Source of the DNA: Xestospongia bergquistia
Lineage: Eukaryota; Porifera; Demospongiae; Haplosclerida; Petrosiidae
Assembly: GCA_963965975.1 (NCBI GenBank)
Contig: OZ014425.1
Coordinates: 4,291,501 to 4,355,500, forward strand
DNA: 64,000 nucleotides
Direction: 5' to 3'
Positions 42,342-53,800 of this stretch are shown here, piece by piece. The position numbers were made by a program, and so were the translations under genes. The notes beneath the pieces are model-generated. The model was not told where the DNA came from, did not search any database, and saw only the letters and a program-made list of their open reading frames with translations. The stretch's first letter is position 1; each line of letters opens with the position of its first letter.

Positions 42342-42681
42342 ACACACACACACACTCACTCACTCACACACACACACACACCTCACACAAACACACATCG
42401 CTAATGAACATAAGAACAACTCCTTCATTCATGTACACAACTATTTCATAAATTACTACAAACATTGGTCCTAATGGACTCTTTAGAGGTCTATAAAACA
42501 ACTTTATAATCAAATATGATGTATCCTAGTCTGTACATTAAGAGATAACATTAAGATCAATTATTAGAAATAGTTGTCATTAAATCTTGAGGGATAACTT
42601 TTGATTTCACACAAGACAAATCAATTTGGCTATTATTTAAGGTATTGAAGGTTAGCACACTACCATAATGTCAACAAATTA

Positions 42682-42725
<44 letters not shown>

Positions 42726-42829
42726 GCTAGCTAGCTAGTCTGTGGTACACACCCACTAGGGCCTCTACAGCGACTAGTGAGAGAGATGTATTTACAAGAA
42801 ATAGCCACACACCTGACATGGTTCTATAT
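29770..42829 (-). CDS. SH2-SH2-WW-polyproline protein with WASP-like C-terminal CA (Arp2/3) region
   Basis: Eight exons: 42829..42823, 39643..39597, 39093..39002, 36770..36553, 35112..34928, 32407..32313, 31608..30374, 30110..29770; phases agree; 739 aa. SH2 no. 1 (about 8-105): [19 protein letters not shown] with the FLVR-type Arg, then [20 protein letters not shown] and LLYPVP. An ITIM-like SEYVAL follows. RG-rich linker. SH2 no. 2 (about 168-268): [46 protein letters not shown] (about 285-316): [11 protein letters not shown]...[15 protein letters not shown]. Polyproline region with three RPLPxxP SH3 ligands and many PPLPxK. C-terminus: [20 protein letters not shown], then acids ending DDDWDD, matching the central-acidic segment of WASP/N-WASP; no clear WH2. 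Inferred role: cytosolic adaptor linking phosphotyrosine to Arp2/3-driven actin. Only 7 coding bases in exon 1. Confidence 0.85.
31609..32312 (-). other. intron inside SH2 no. 2
   Basis: 704 bp phase-2 intron splitting the second SH2 between TISL and CESSIL. It starts near short repeats of TGACATATCCTAGAATGCAC (31639-31700). No exon seen. Confidence 0.6.
32891..33186. repeat. 74-bp tandem repeat, four nearly identical copies
   Basis: Copies start at 32891, 32965, 33039 and 33113 (TAGCAAAGTTGAATGCATAG...), in the 2.5-kb intron 32408-34927 of the SH2-WW gene. The array is bracketed by the direct repeat CGTAAACAGAATGG at about 32858 and 33198. Near-identity suggests recent expansion. Confidence 0.9.
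33693..33815. repeat. (TA)n-rich tract
   Basis: Alternating TATATA with short interruptions in the same intron as the 74-bp array. GGAT repeats follow at 34344-34440. The rest of this intron shows nothing else. Confidence 0.8.
35113..36552 (-). other. intron between the two SH2 domains
   Basis: 1.44 kb. Contains GGAAGGATGGTTGGAATAACAGACAG repeats (about 35205-35280), a TACATG repeat at 35898-35920, and a diverged duplicated segment (about 36180-36300 against 36300-36450: CAACCAGYTCAGCTATTAATAAGCATTTAA). No exon seen. Confidence 0.55.
36771..39001 (-). other. intron 3 of the SH2-WW gene
   Basis: 2.2 kb. Its 5' end is built from the 55-bp donor-copying array described separately. The rest is AT-rich with no exon fitting the frame. 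Confidence 0.55.
36787..36815 (-). repeat. (CT)n tract on the minus strand at the SH2 no. 1 acceptor
   Basis: (GA)n on the plus strand, (CT)n on the coding strand, 16 bp before the acceptor CATTATAG of exon 36770..36553. Confidence 0.75.
38711..39019 (-). repeat. 55-bp tandem array copying the exon 3 end and its splice donor
   Basis: Six units start (TACTGGAATC) at 38711, 38766, 38821, 38876, 38929 and 38984. Each contains ATGATTACCTGACACATATTG, whose reverse strand is the last 19 bases of exon 3 (39002-39020) plus the donor GTAATCAT. The final unit is the real exon-intron border; the others are copies inside the intron. Confidence 0.85.
39290..39597 (-). repeat. 23-bp minisatellite abutting the exon 2 splice donor
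   Basis: About 13 units of roughly 23 bp (for example AGTAC at 39363, 39386, 39409, 39432, 39455, 39478). On the coding strand many units read GTTAGTACTG or ATTAGTACTG, close to the true donor GTTAGTATCA at 39596 where the array stops. Confidence 0.8.
39644..42822 (-). other. first intron of the SH2-WW gene
   Basis: 3.2 kb. Contains (TTA/ATT)n tracts at about 41053-41302, (TA)n at 41573-41610 and 42686-42720, and (CA)n at about 42305-42385. No exon or other gene is supported; the long ATT-based open frames are repeat translations. Confidence 0.6.
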
Positions 42830-43044
42830 CAATATCAGTAGCTCCAGTTGAAGGACGTTCTATATCTTCTGCCTTCTAAGAGAAGCTCCTCTATCACGGA
42901 AGAAATTTTCGAGTGACGTTCAGGGGCGTAACGAGCCCCTCCCCCAAAGGCAAGGAGGGAGTTTCCTTAGGGAGAACACCTAGCTTAGTAGAGGATTATT
43001 TATTGGTAAGTTTTTACTTTTAGTAATCATTAAGTGACTTCAAG
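42830..43044. promoter_or_regulatory. bidirectional promoter of SH2-WW and Ig-receptor genes
   Basis: 215 bp between the divergent start codons, including both 5' UTRs. No NRF1-like site is present, unlike the two other short divergent promoters in the window. Confidence 0.5.
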
Positions 43045-46000
43045 ATGATTCTTCTCCTTCAGAGTATAGCTGTTGTTGCTCTCCTGCTGCAGTTTGATCC
43101 AGTCCACTCTTTTGGTGTTTCTGTAGTGACTAATTCTGCTAATTGTCAATCTTCTTGCATTGAACTTCAATGCGGAAATTTTGGCACCACCATCATCGAC
43201 TGGTTTAAAAATGGCGATAGTTTGAATGTTTCTACCAATAGGTTCAGTGTTTCTGGCAATAGTTTGATCATTAATAATATTACAGTAGATGATGAAGGAT
43301 ATTACAGCTGCATCAATACTAGTAATGCAAAATCAGTAACAGGTAATAATAATATAATAATAATACCACTCACCTTTCTTTATTTTCTATGTATTTAGTT
43401 GATGCACAACTGATACCTCTCAATACTACAATCAACCTTACTGTTTATCCTGGTGAAACATTTGTTGTAAAATGTGGCATCAAGATTGGCAGTGTGTCTC
43501 CAAAAAAAAAAATAATTGTGCTTAAGTTGATGTATAATAAATTTAAGCCATCATTGGAAGATAACCCAAATAATACTAATTGGTTAAATCCAACGTTTAC
43601 ATTGGATTACTCTTCATATAAATATGACGAATTTTTTTGTCTTGTGAGATCATCAAATGGAACATTTTATACTAACAATGACAAATCTCAATCTCAGTAT
43701 GTTGGACCTCACTATCATATTAAATGTGAGTGTTTAAAATCTCTCATCTTAATAATATTACCATTGCACTGATAATAAGAACATTTATTTTTTAAAATAT
43801 CCTAGATGCACCCAAGGTGTCTATACATGAAGCAAGAGAAGGATGCAACATGACATTGATTTGCAGGACAAGTCATCCACTTGTTAACAACAGCAATATA
43901 TCTGTAAGATGGCTAAAGGATGGACAAAACATGGGCTTGAGAGAGCACAACTTAACGATTGTCATTGCTTCGGAACAAGATGCTAACTACACTTGTATAG
44001 CTGAAGTTAGTGGAGTCGAAAACAGTGCATCCATCCAACTAAAAGCAGCCCGTGAGTTTGATTATCAAATATATATTATAATCCATAATCTACTCCTCTA
44101 AACTGACCTATGTTATGAGGAATAAATTATTATACAGTGATATCTATTACTTTATTCTTTCATTGATATTTTAATTAGTAGTACATATTATACTATAACT
44201 CTATAATATAATATAACATCTTTACTATCATTGCTATTACTATATCTATTACTAGTATACTGTAACTCTATAATATAATATAACATCTTTACTATCATTG
44301 CTATTACTATATCTATTACTAGTATACTATAACTCTATAATATAATATAACATCTTTACTATCATTGCTATTACTATATCTATTACTACAGTAGTACTTT
44401 TATTAGACTCATATTGTATGTATACACTATTGTGGTTGTGGTAATACCATAGAGTTTAGTTACTTACTATTCAAATTGACAGCAAATAAAGCTGTTTGCT
44501 GGATCATCAACCAGTTGATTTATTTAAGATTGTGTATCCTTCTTTTTTGTTGTCTTTGCTATTTTAATATTTTGTGTTGATGGTGAGCTTGCAAACTTAG
44601 GATCAACAAAGTATTTGTATCACCCACCAATCATGTCTAGTACATGTATACTGTAACTCTCTACTATAATATAACATCATTGCTTTAACTATATCTATTA
44701 CTACAGTAGTACTTTTTATATTGTATGCATGCACTGTTGTGGTTCTGGTGATACCGTACAGCTTAGTTAATGCTTATTATGCGTATTGACAACAAATAAA
44801 GCTGTTTGCTCAATCATCAACCAGTTGATTCATTTAAGACAGTATGTGCTTCTTTTTTGCTGTCTTTGGAATTTTAATATTTTTGTGTTGACGGTGAGCT
44901 TGCAAACTTAGGATCAACAAAATGCTTGTATCACCCACCAATCATGTCATAGTCAGCTATAAAGTCAATTAGATATAAACTTATTATAAATATTTTATGA
45001 AGCTTCAGTCTACTTCTCCAGTCTAAGTTTCTCAATCTAAGATAATTAAATGATTTATCATAATTAGCTTTAATAATTTTTGCCACATAATAAAACTTGA
45101 TACTTAAATATTTCTATTTTATTAAGAGTTCAGTATCTTGCCGGCTTTGTTATTTAGATTGTTTTGTTCTCAGTGTAACATCAAAGTCTAATTTACTATA
45201 TCATTTTAAGTGTTTTTATTGTTTTGTGGAAAGGAGCCACTCATGTGTACAATTAATTGATTCTTATCAGTAGTAATAATATTCATAGTCATATTGTAAG
45301 CTCTAGCTGGATAGTGTAAATATGATGATTATTAAACTATTAGTAAGTAGAGAGATCCCTTTTACCAATGTGGCTTTATCAGGGGATAGTTACTCAACTT
45401 TTATTTAGTAATAAAAGGTCAACAGGTCATGTAGACACAGGCTTCACATTATATCTGTGCCAAGATGTCATTATATCTTTGTTTGTGGAGAAACAATGGG
45501 AATGCTTTATCACTTACTTTATTGGTCTTTATAGTATTTTAAATATGATATCATTATCAATGAATATTATTATAACTATGAACATAATTCTAACTATGAA
45601 TTATTAACTAGTTGACATCAATTGGTCTAGTTACATCTATGACACAATGCCTTCACAGAGTACTTCAAATGTAATGTACTCTCATTTCAGTTATAAGTTA
45701 CATTCTGTCAGTTGTTTGTCATTGACATACTCAACAATAGCTGTGATCTTTTGACTATTTTAATAGCTATTACTAACTTTGTATAATTGTTGTTGCACCT
45801 TTTGTCCTCTCCATTGGAATTTATGAGTAATAACAGCTGACTGTGTCAGTTGGTCTGTTGCAAACATCTGTTTCGCAGCTAATAGAACAGTGTGTGTAGG
45901 CGTGTGATATTCATGCTAATTGTTTTTATTACATTTTTATTACATGACATAACAAAAGAACAAACCACAAAAATGTGCTGATTTTTAAAATTTACATAAT

Positions 46001-49000
46001 TACTTGTATCTATTTTTACATCCTGTAGCTTGTTTCAATGGAACCATTAAATTAATGGATTGTCATACACTAAATGTTATTGGGGCATATCCACATCATG
46101 TAGTCATTGGTAACATGAATTCTTCAGAGGATGCTACTTTCAACTTCACAATATCGCCTGATGATCGTTACTTGAACATCTCATATAATGTCAGTGGAAT
46201 GCTTGGACCAGTCAAGCAAATTATATTAAGATCCTTTCAAAATTGTAAGTTGTTAAATGAGTGAATTTTAACTTGTTGTTTTACAATTGTTAAGCTATTA
46301 TCTAAAGCTTTACAAATGTTGGCATACGTAGGAGGGATTGTTAACTTGATAAAACTAAGATATAGTACGATAGACTCAAGCATTGATTTAGTGTAGGGGG
46401 AAAGGATACACTGTGGTAAACTCTGTTTCCTCCAGGAGATGGAGGAGTGTGTCTAGTGATAAAAATTCCAGTCTTATCTGTGTTTTAGACGTTGTGTGTG
46501 TAGTAGAGTAAGGACTTATCTTGAGTTGTGATAGACATTGGAATGTAATGTGAAATAGGAAATTTATTTGGACATAAGACACTTTCAGTACCTGTGGCTT
46601 TTGTAAAAATTCAATTGAGTATAGTCATTGTGTAGTAGATAGTGAATCAATGCCTGAGAAGAATGATATGGTTAAGTCCATTCATTCATCTCTCAATCCA
46701 TGAATGCTATATTCATAGTTACTTATAGCCATTACTATATAGCTAATCCTTATATGCTCACTTCCTGTAAGTTCACTAATAACGTAACACACTTACTCAG
46801 CATGAAAAGGCATTAAAATCATCACACCACCAACTATTATACATTTTGCACACTTAAGCAACAGGTCCCTAGGGAAACATTGGGGGTTGCTCAAGGGAAT
46901 TTTTTTCATATAAAACAAACTGCTAATTATGGAAACAATCATAGTACAGAGTACATTGCTACAAATGTACTAATGTTTCCTGCCCCCAAGGTCTGTTTGA
47001 TGTTGCATACTCCTTGGATATGGGCATGACATTTTATGCATTGTTTGCAGGATATAGTTGTATTGAGTTATTGTGCTGAATCGATGCAGTGTTAAATAAT
47101 TAGGATTCTAAAATAGAAAAAGATCGTAACACTATTATAATTTTATAGTTGAGAATACTCCAAACTCGCCTACTCTCAATAACTATCTATTTCAGTCTCA
47201 CCGCAATATATAACCACAAGAATAAACCACATAGCCGCAAGGCCCACAACCAAATTAATTATATTACAAAAAATGCAATAACAACAAATAGGATAACTTA
47301 ATAATGACTTCCTGCAAACTTATTACGCAATTGAAAGTCACCTGATTCACAGTTTATGAAGCCTCTATAACCACCTATATTAGTGCTTTTATTGCTATCT
47401 TGTCTGTTGAATTGTATTATGATTTATTGAGCTATTTGCCCATTCATTTGCCTGGTTCTTCAATCCATCATAAGAAAAGATAAGGTCTCCTTGATCCCTA
47501 AACTATAGAGAGCTTACATATTTTTTGCTTTGGTAAAATTATTGAAACCCTTAACAGATACCTTAGACGAAGTGTATTTGCAAACCAGAAACCTCATAAT
47601 GAACATACATATCTTGAGAGTGTTTTTGTTAAACATAATTGTGAATGACATAATTTATTGGCCTCTGTTTTAATGGTAGAAGCTTCCTTATCAAAACATA
47701 ACCGCATAGTGGTTTCATTTTAATAAGATATGACAAGAACAATTGTGGTTGATGAAACATAGCTAGTTGATCAAATGAATTACTAAATGACAACTATAAA
47801 ATGTTTACTGGATCTCTTGTATGTGTTTAGGAGTTAGGAGTCTTACAATACAAAAGCAACTATTATTCTTTCTTTATTACAGGTACCAGAGAAACAATAT
47901 CATTCATGATCAATATATCAAAAGTCTGTGAAGAGAGTAAGAGAGACAAGGTACACACTCATTAGCAGCATATTGTAAAATTTGTATCATTTTAACTTCC
48001 TATTCAGTAATGAACCAAAAGTATTTAATTCAACATTTAATTCTAACCTCATATCCTACCACTGGTTGACTTTGTGTGGTCATTCCTATGGTTTAAAACC
48101 ACATATAAAACAATGAAAATGAACTGGTGACTAACAAATATATCATTAATATCTACAATAACTATTGAATTATACAGACCATTCTTCCAAACTGATTGGT
48201 TGCCACTTATGACTTGTTAAATTCCCTAGAACTAGTAAAGGAAATTCCCTGGGAGATTCCCCACTCTGTTAAGGGAAAATCCCAAATAATGACCAGCTGT
48301 TTGTGTTTTCAGACATATATATTATATATACAATAGTGATTTAATTGTTTGCAATGTTAATGGTATGCAGTTAACTACTATCAAACTATGTAAATGATAA
48401 ACATGTTATGTTAAGTAGAGATATAGAACTATAAATCTACTCCAAAGGTTAGTTCCAATTTCCCTAAGCCATTTTCCACAGATGCTTTTTGGTAACGTGA
48501 TATTAAGTTATGATAGATCCACAAACCACATAGTCAAGGTAGAGCAGGGCAGTTTATAACATGATAGCAAAATGTGACATAGTATATATTATATAAACTC
48601 TGAGTAACACTTCCTAATATGTACTTATTCGAATTGATACTATCAAGTGATGTCATCAACCAATTAGCTAGTTAGATAGTCTACTATCATACCTATCTGA
48701 TGAAGTAATGCTTTAGTAGCATTCAAAGACCAGCTTGGCATCTAAGATTCATAGAGGGAAATGCATTGGCTGACTTAACCAGCATAAGACTAAAGTTTTG
48801 TCAGTATTACTCACATGAACAGTGCAGCTAATATTGATAGGATATGACTCTCCATAAATTCAATGATATCATTAACTGTTGCTACCATTGTATATTTTAT
48901 GACTATTTGTAATGCCCAATAGTAAAGAAGAATGTGTAATGAAGTAGGAGTTATTTGGTTTGTAAAATGTTTAGTTAAGCAAGCAAAGAGATATGATTTC

Positions 49001-50278
49001 ATACTAGTTATTAGACCTGAAACTGTTAGTAAATGGCTTTGTTATTAACTGTAGTAAATATACAATGACTTTGTATGGCTGCTGTTTTGAATACTCTCTC
49101 TCCTCTCCTAGAATCGTTTAGTGGAAGATTTCTTTCAGAAGTTGGATCATCACTGTAGTGACAAAGTTTGTCCCAAACTCAGATACATCAATGTAGACTT
49201 AAAATGTGATAACTCCTCCACCCACAAAGCTATTTTATCAATGACAGTCATTGGACCTAATTCATTACGTTTCCTCAAAGAGTACTGTGACCAATTGAAT
49301 AGTAGTAATACTACATGCTCTGCAGCACCACTGTCTCCTACTGAAATACCATCTCCAACTCCATCTCCTACTGAAATGAAACCTCACAATGAACGATTTC
49401 CACTTGAACATGTTATTATTGCCATTCCATTGGTTGTTTTATTTATAGCATTTATATTGCTATTCATTATTGTAGTCATCTTTTGTCTTGTCAGAGTTAA
49501 AGGCAGATCAAAGTCGCGAAAAATCAGTACCAGCAACGAAGAACATCAAAGTGAAGTACCTGGAATCCCTCTTGATACTCTTGATGAAGGAAATCCTGTC
49601 ACAAATGTATTGACACATACTACCCCTACTGTTCACGACCAAAAAGACCACTCTCATCCTTCGTCTCTATCTAGTTGTACAATTGACTCATACAATACTA
49701 GTCATCGGTCTATCCAGTCTGGAACAACAAGATCTATTCATAAAAGAAATCCTCATTGTGCTTCACCTCATCATCATCATCATCACCCTCCTGATCACAT
49801 GATGCATGATAAAATATGTAAACAATGTTACCCCCCAACTGTGTCTTACCACAGTTGTAGCTATCATCATTGTTGCCAGTGTTATCCAGTATGTTATTGT
49901 TCCGGACATTATCCCTGTCATGACGAAAGACCAACTGATTTCCATACATTGAGCAGTAGGCATCAAGGAGACCGATACACACACCCAAGTTTGATCGATG
50001 AGTCACAAACGAATCATGATTTAAAAAGTCTGACAGCATCCCATGCTTCTAATGATACTGGTCATGGTACACAATACTCTCACACAACCTTTCACTCTCA
50101 AGTGTCTGAAAAGTGTTCAAAGCAAGTTACCGATCTGTCATCTGGTTACGGTGGTGATAACTATGCGATTAATCCACATAAAAGAGCCACTGATAAGAGG
50201 ATCGAACAATTTAAAAAACATGGTCTAGGATTTCAGGATGACGTTCAACCAGTACAACAACTTTCACATAGTTTTTGA
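43045..50278 (+). CDS. single-pass Ig-domain receptor with Cys/His-rich cytoplasmic tail
   Basis: Exons 43045..43342, 43399..43725, 43806..44051, 46029..46244, 47883..47950, 49112..50278; phases agree (all phase 1 until the last); 773 aa. Signal peptide (1-22); Ig 1 (about 30-99: CIELQC, IDWFKNG, DDEGYYSC); a divergent second Ig-like unit (100-208); Ig 3 (209-290: CNMTLIC, VRWLKDG, EQDANYTC); a Cys-containing juxtamembrane region (291-450) not recognised; Ser/Pro/Thr stalk; transmembrane helix (about 485-510, IAIPLVVLFIAFILLFIIVV) and a basic stop; 260-residue cytoplasmic tail with a His run and a Cys/His/Tyr cluster (about 600-655). Ig exons bounded by phase-1 introns are typical. Many N-glycosylation sequons. 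Adhesion or recognition receptor inferred; ligand unknown. Shares a promoter with the SH2 adaptor. Confidence 0.85.
44198..44393. repeat. 67-bp tandem repeat, three copies
   Basis: Units begin ACTCTATAATATAATATAAC at 44198, 44265 and 44332 and are almost identical. Confidence 0.9.
44341..44955. repeat. diverged tandem duplication, about 311-bp unit
   Basis: Matching landmarks: GTAGTACTTT at 44391 and 44706; AATAAAGCTGTTTGCT near 44484 and 44794; GGATCAACAAA near 44600 and 44911; CACCCACCAATCATGTC in both. Differences are scattered, so it is older than the neighbouring 67-bp array. Confidence 0.85.
46245..49111 (+). other. introns 4 and 5 of the Ig-receptor gene
   Basis: 1.6 kb (46245-47882) and 1.2 kb (47951-49111) around the 68-bp exon 47883..47950. 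AT-rich; no repeats or further exons recognised. Confidence 0.55.
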
Positions 50279-50899
50279 TTTCTCTCTCTACATCTCTGCC
50301 TTTCTATTTCTTAACACTTTTTTCCACATCTGTTTTTATGTTTTTTTTAAAATTATATTAATTAATTAATGTATATTTCTGTTATACATTACTGCCCATA
50401 TATTGGCTAGTTCATTTTGGCATTGCTTAATTGTTAGAGCTTTTTGTCATTTTTTTTAATAATGAATTATGTGCCCTCTGATTGAAGTAGCCATTTGTTA
50501 ATATAATTATATTACATTAAACAAACTGGATGGAATACCTTAGTTATATAGTATTAGTATAATGAGGATTCCTATACATTAGGATATGTCTATATATAGT
50601 AATATTATTTAATGAGACAATGCAATAAGTCAGTGACTAAGCATGTCTTTATTAAAATATTTGTCATAGATTATTTTTAGTCCAGCATCAACAAAATCAT
50701 ACCATTTTATTTTTGCTATAATACAAATTAATTTGTAATCTTTTAAAGTATGAAAGTGATTAGATTGAGGTTCAAATTTAGTAAAAATTTATTATTTCGT
50801 CACAAGTAAAAATACACAAAAGAATAGTGAAAATAAATTTTTATATATCTTGTAAATTAATAAGATGTATGTATTATGCACACACTTAGGTTAGTACTA
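50279..50899. other. convergent intergenic region
   Basis: 621 bp between the stop codons of the Ig receptor and the dermatopontin gene. ATTAAA at 50516-50521 could end the plus-strand transcript. TTTATT at 50788-50793 and 50648-50653 (AATAAA on the minus strand) could end the other. Confidence 0.45.
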
Positions 50900-53800
50900 T
50901 TAAACTGGTAAATATTGAGTGACTTCATCACTTATCATATAATTAGCAGCTGTCGACAAGCCATTATAGCTAATAGCATTGAGTGACAATATGTAATCAT
51001 TTTTGGATGATAATCCTGGCTCAGTTATTACAATTCTAGCTCTATCTGTTTCTTGTATAGGTGAAGACCATCTTCGAATGGATGTACTCCCAAGCTGTGA
51101 ACCAAGGGAGACTTCATAAGTTAGTGGAGAAGGAGAGGTGAAGACATTTGTCCATTCTAATGTTAGTTGGTTAGCTATCCAGGTAGCATTGACACCTATA
51201 TCTGTGTGAATGAAAAGATACATGAATGAATACATAAGCACATGGCTGGCTGGATTGGTGGCAGCTGGATCATGTGAATGGTCAGTGAAGGAGTGTATGG
51301 ATGAAACTTACTATTCCAAGTGGGAGCTAATGGTACTATTGAAAACATTTCAGAGACAGCTTCACTCATGAGACCAAAAACAGCATAAGATCTCACTTCC
51401 ACCATATGTAAAATATTCTTACTGACTGTTACATTTTCCAAAGTTGCTTGTCGGAGTTTGCCAACATTATTCCATCCTTCTTCTTCTCCAAGAATTGTTC
51501 CATTTTCTTTTATTCTTACTTGGTAATACAGAGGGGCACCCGAAACATCCTGAAACCCATTCCAGATAAGTTGAAATGAATACGAGGAAAGGTAACCAGA
51601 CTCAGATTCATACCAAGTCAGAGTGGGGCTGAGGACAGATATTGTTGCTAATTGGTGATTAGGTTTATTAAATAACAGGGTTACACCATCAGATTGAGAG
51701 CCAGAGGTTAGTCCAGCATTATTGAGACACACTACAGTACTGTATACAGTAGTCCCATGAGAGACAAGACTAAACAGATCACTGCTATTGACAGCAGTGG
51801 AGTTAGAGACAGTGAAGGGTTGAAGATCTGTAGCTCCTGGTGATAAACCTAATTGGAATAAACAGATAATAGACATTACTAATATTATTGAAACTACAAT
51901 CATAATGGTAGCATTATATTTTAAGCCTAATACAAATCAATTACTTTTAAAAATCAATAAATGCTCAGACTTTAGTAATTAAAAATAATTTAGTGACTGG
52001 TGAATTGGCAAGACATCATAATACAGCTGTACCTCTTCTACCAACAGTACTAACACAAACTACTGTACAATTCTACAGTTTATATGATCACATACCTAGT
52101 CCCCAGAGGCAATGTTTTATACCACTCTCTTCATCCACAATACCAGACCAATCCAATTGAACAATAGAGGATATTGAATAATCGATATCATCTCCTTCTT
52201 CCTCTAAAACCTCTTTCAGACCTCCATCATAAATCTCTGGAGGTGTGGTGTCAATTCGTATAGGTTCTGAGTAAAACTTTTTAGTAAGTTTAGCATAATT
52301 GGTTGCAATAACAGAAACATAGAGAGAAGTGTTATGTGCAATATTGAAATTGGTAAGGTCAAAGTAGGCAAAATTTTGATCACCATTTGAAGTGTATGGT
52401 AAGATTTGTTGTCCACCTGGTTCAGTACCTAATGCATATTCTAAATTTAATATGCCACTTTGTAAGTCATCAATTGGAAGTGAGAGTGATACTGATGATG
52501 AAGAAAAGGCTTTAGGAGTTTCAGAAGAGTCATCACTGTGTCTTTTGAATCTATTGGTGGTGATAGAGAATGCTTTTGTGCAATATTTCAATGACAAATT
52601 ATCCACAGTTATACTGTCATCACTAGCTGAGATAGTAATGTTCATTGTTGTTGAATTTCTAGTTGTGCATTTAAAGTTTTCAGCTTTCCAACGACAATTA
52701 TCTGTAGAAGCTGGAATAGTAAAGAGATGATCAATACCAGGACACTCCACCCTAAACTTCGTTTCTTTGTTGCTCTGAATTAATATATCAAATGAGAGGT
52801 AATAGTCTGTGTAAGGCATCACATTATCAATCATTTGAGAAATGTAATGTGGTACTTCAAGAGAGAAGCTACCATCAGCAGGCATGACTGCTGAATTATG
52901 ACATTCATTTTGAAGGTAATGAGTACTTTCAATTCTAACGAGTCCATCAATATTAAAATAAGGAACATAAGAGACATTCTTTACAAATTCAGAAGAGTCT
53001 TGACCATCTTCAAAAGACGGGTTCTTGATTAAATTTCCACTAAGATGACAATGTATCAAAGTTGGTGTAGAATTGTCTATAATGTAATCAGTGGACTGTA
53101 CAGCATGTTCACCACCTGCATTATTAAATGCAGTAATATAACTTGTATAGCGTTCACCATCCTCTAAGAGTAGATCAGCCATAGTAAAATGTGTACTTAT
53201 TCCAATATCTCTATAATCTAGAGGAGAAAAAGAGGATTTAGACACAGTCATTTGAAAATTCCTTATTGATGACTCAGGATCATGAAAACCAAGAAGACGA
53301 ACTGAGAAACTAGTTACATCAGACTGGGCTATGCTATCATAGAGGTGACCCCCATTAAATATAACACCTGCTTTAGGTGGAGTTAAGTCCACAAGAAACC
53401 CATCAGAGATAGAGGTGGCCATTATACCTAGAGGATTGGTGGCTCTCACTGAGCTGAAATATTTCCGATTGCCTTTCAGATTTAGATCAGTGAGATCAAG
53501 TGATGTTAGATTGTTGACGGAAATAAAGCTGAGGACATTATCAGAGCCAGGTGTTTCTCCGATTGCAACTTCAAAATTAAGATATTCTCCAGAAACTATT
53601 TTTGAAAAAACATTATTCCATTTGAGATTCAGCTGTGATGTATTTGATATGAAATCAGCATCCATAGGGTCTAAACTTGTGGTCTCTCTTAATCTGAACC
53701 CTTGTGAAATTTGAGGGCTGTAGCTGTCAATGGTGACCCCTTCAGACTCAAAGACAGCAAAATGAGTTGAATTATACCATACTCTAGCATAAAAGACATA

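Larger units (their letters stand above)
44052..46028 (+). other. intron 3 of the Ig-receptor gene, built from local duplications
   Basis: 2 kb phase-1 intron. Holds a 67-bp triplication and a diverged duplication at about 311 bp spacing (listed separately), then AT-rich sequence with no exon. Confidence 0.65.

Noticed and set aside
44440-44955. Possible MITE or other transposon in the Ig-receptor intron
   Set aside because: No terminal inverted repeats or target-site duplication seen; the two similar segments are adjacent and best explained as a local tandem duplication.
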